This document shows positions 22,677-23,663 of a stretch of 23,663 nt of DNA, one piece after another; the stretch's first letter is position 1, and each line of letters begins with the position of its first letter. The translations under genes and the position numbers were made by a program. The stretch lies in assembly GCA_964591605.1 (NCBI GenBank), contig CAZQEN010000084.1, positions 1 through 23,663 on the forward strand. The letters run 5' to 3'. Source of the DNA: CAYLLT01 sp964591605 (GTDB lineage: Bacteria; Planctomycetota; Phycisphaerae; UBA1845; PWPN01). Under the pieces are notes generated by a model, which worked only from the letters and a program-made list of their open reading frames with translations, was not told the origin of the DNA and ran no database searches.

Positions 22677-23663
22677 ATGAACCGTCGTGCATTTCTCCAG
22701 GCGGGAGCCGCGGGCACGGCCCTGTCGGCGTTTGGCGGGTATTTCGCCCACGGAGCGGCCGATCAGAAGACCTTCCGCGTCGGCCTCATCGGCGCCGGCT
22801 GGTACGGCAAATCCGACCTCATGCGCCTCATTCAAGTCGCCCCCGTCGAGGTCGTCTCCCTCTGCGACCCCGATCAGCGGATGCTCCAGGAAGCCGCCGA
22901 ACTGGTCGCCAGCCGCCAGACCTCAAAGAAAACACCCCGCCTGTACGGCGATTACCGCGAGCTGGTCAAGGAGAAGGACCTCGACATCGTCCTCGTCTGC
23001 ACGCCCGACCACTGGCACGCCCTGCCGACCATCGCCGCCATCGAGGCCGGAGCCGACGTCTACGTGCAGAAACCCATCAGCGTCGACGTGGCCGAAGGCA
23101 TCGCCATGGTCGCCGCCGCCCGCAAACACAACCGCGTCGTCCAGGTCGGCACGCAGCGCAAGAGCACGCCGCACCTGATCGATGCGAAGAAGAACGTCGT
23201 GGAGGCGGGCCTCCTCGGCCAGGTCGCCCACGTCGAGATGTGCTGCTATTACCGGATGCAGGCCACGGACAATCCTCCGGTGCAGCCGGTACCCGATTTC
23301 CTGGATTACGAAATGTGGTCCGGCCCGGCGCCCCTGCGCCCCTATGACGGCCTGCCCCACCGCCGCTGGTGGCGGGCGTTCATGGAATATGGCAACGGCA
23401 TCGTCGGCGACATGTGCGTCCACATGTTCGACACCGCCCGCTGGATGCTCGGCCTGGGCTGGCCCCGGCGGGTCTCTTCCTCCGGCGGGATCTACGTCCA
23501 CAGGAAGGGCAAGTCCAACATCAGCGATACCCAGACCGCCACCTTCGAGTACGACCACCTCCACTGCGTCTGGACGCACCGCACCTGGGGCCAGCCGATC
23601 GACCCCGAATACCCCTGGGCCCTCATCATCTACGGCGACAAGGGCACCCTTAAGGCCAGCACA
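22677..23663 (+). CDS. Gfo/Idh/MocA-family oxidoreductase with Tat signal (partial, 3' end off the window)
   Basis: The frame is open from ATG 22677 to the last base (329 codons, no stop), so the C-terminus is missing. The N-terminus is a twin-arginine signal (NRRAFLQAG followed by a hydrophobic stretch to about residue 27), so the enzyme is exported folded with its cofactor. The Rossmann motif VGLIGAGWYG binds NAD(P). DIVLVCTPDHWHALPTIAAI and GADVYVQKPIS follow; the latter is the substrate-binding loop, with Gln where many family members have Glu (EKP). The active-site His is in GDMCVHMFDTARW. GGGAG seven bases before the ATG supports the start. Planctomycetes have many such exported oxidoreductases, thought to act on sugars or polyols; the substrate here is unknown. 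Confidence 0.93.
   Translation, partial: MNRRAFLQAGAAGTALSAFGGYFAHGAADQKTFRVGLIGAGWYGKSDLMRLIQVAPVEVVSLCDPDQRMLQEAAELVASRQTSKKTPRLYGDYRELVKEKDLDIVLVCTPDHWHALPTIAAIEAGADVYVQKPISVDVAEGIAMVAAARKHNRVVQVGTQRKSTPHLIDAKKNVVEAGLLGQVAHVEMCCYYRMQATDNPPVQPVPDFLDYEMWSGPAPLRPYDGLPHRRWWRAFMEYGNGIVGDMCVHMFDTARWMLGLGWPRRVSSSGGIYVHRKGKSNISDTQTATFEYDHLHCVWTHRTWGQPIDPEYPWALIIYGDKGTLKAST

Overview
The window (23,663 bases, roughly 65-70% GC over most of its length) looks like a scaffold from a planctomycete (Planctomycetota), probably a draft or metagenome-assembled genome because it carries a 10-base and a 100-base run of N. The assignment rests on the gene mix: a eukaryote-type (GT3) glycogen synthase, a Tat-exported Gfo/Idh/MocA oxidoreductase, an oversized multi-PDZ RseP protease next to dxr, a rhomboid with a C-terminal DUF6576-like tail, and short dispersed repeats of the kind I associate with these genomes (TTTCGAC heptamers, TTCGTCATTC units, GAGCCCGAAGCG inverted repeats). 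The phylum call is inference, not proof.

Left part (1-7612). On the minus strand lie the 5' part of a secreted GH42 beta-galactosidase-like gene (runs off the left edge) and, upstream of it, a NhaR-type LysR regulator. Divergently on the plus strand is a tightly packed three-gene exporter: an ABC ATPase/permease, a HlyD-type adaptor and a TolC-type outer-membrane lipoprotein. Together they form a complete tripartite (type I-like) export system whose cargo is not encoded nearby. The ABC motor has several non-canonical residues in its ATPase motifs.

Middle (7613-12668). A long imperfect inverted-repeat element (7689-7800) separates the exporter from a minus-strand toxin-antitoxin-like pair (DUF6922-like protein followed by an AbiEii-type nucleotidyltransferase; the latter is interrupted by the 10-N gap and reads through if the gap length is corrected). 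Next come the GT3 glycogen synthase, a hairpin-rich stretch of about 680 bases without a credible gene, a small coiled-coil lipoprotein, and a 71-residue plus-strand small protein that appears to be expressed from a leaderless promoter.

Right part (12669-20030). Housekeeping genes: rseP and dxr on the minus strand (dxr first, then rseP), then on the plus strand a Nudix ADP-ribose pyrophosphatase translationally coupled to a rhomboid protease, and a threonine synthase. The intergenic gaps hold repeat clusters, one of which (TTTCGAC x4) ends 11 bases before the threonine synthase start codon.

Far right (20031-23663). A three-gene block of unknown function (20241-22248), with visibly lower GC and overlapping start/stop codons, is the best candidate here for an undescribed accessory system. 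After a 100-N gap, a Tat-signal Gfo/Idh/MocA oxidoreductase runs off the right edge. No tRNA, rRNA, CRISPR array, transposase or integrase was found.
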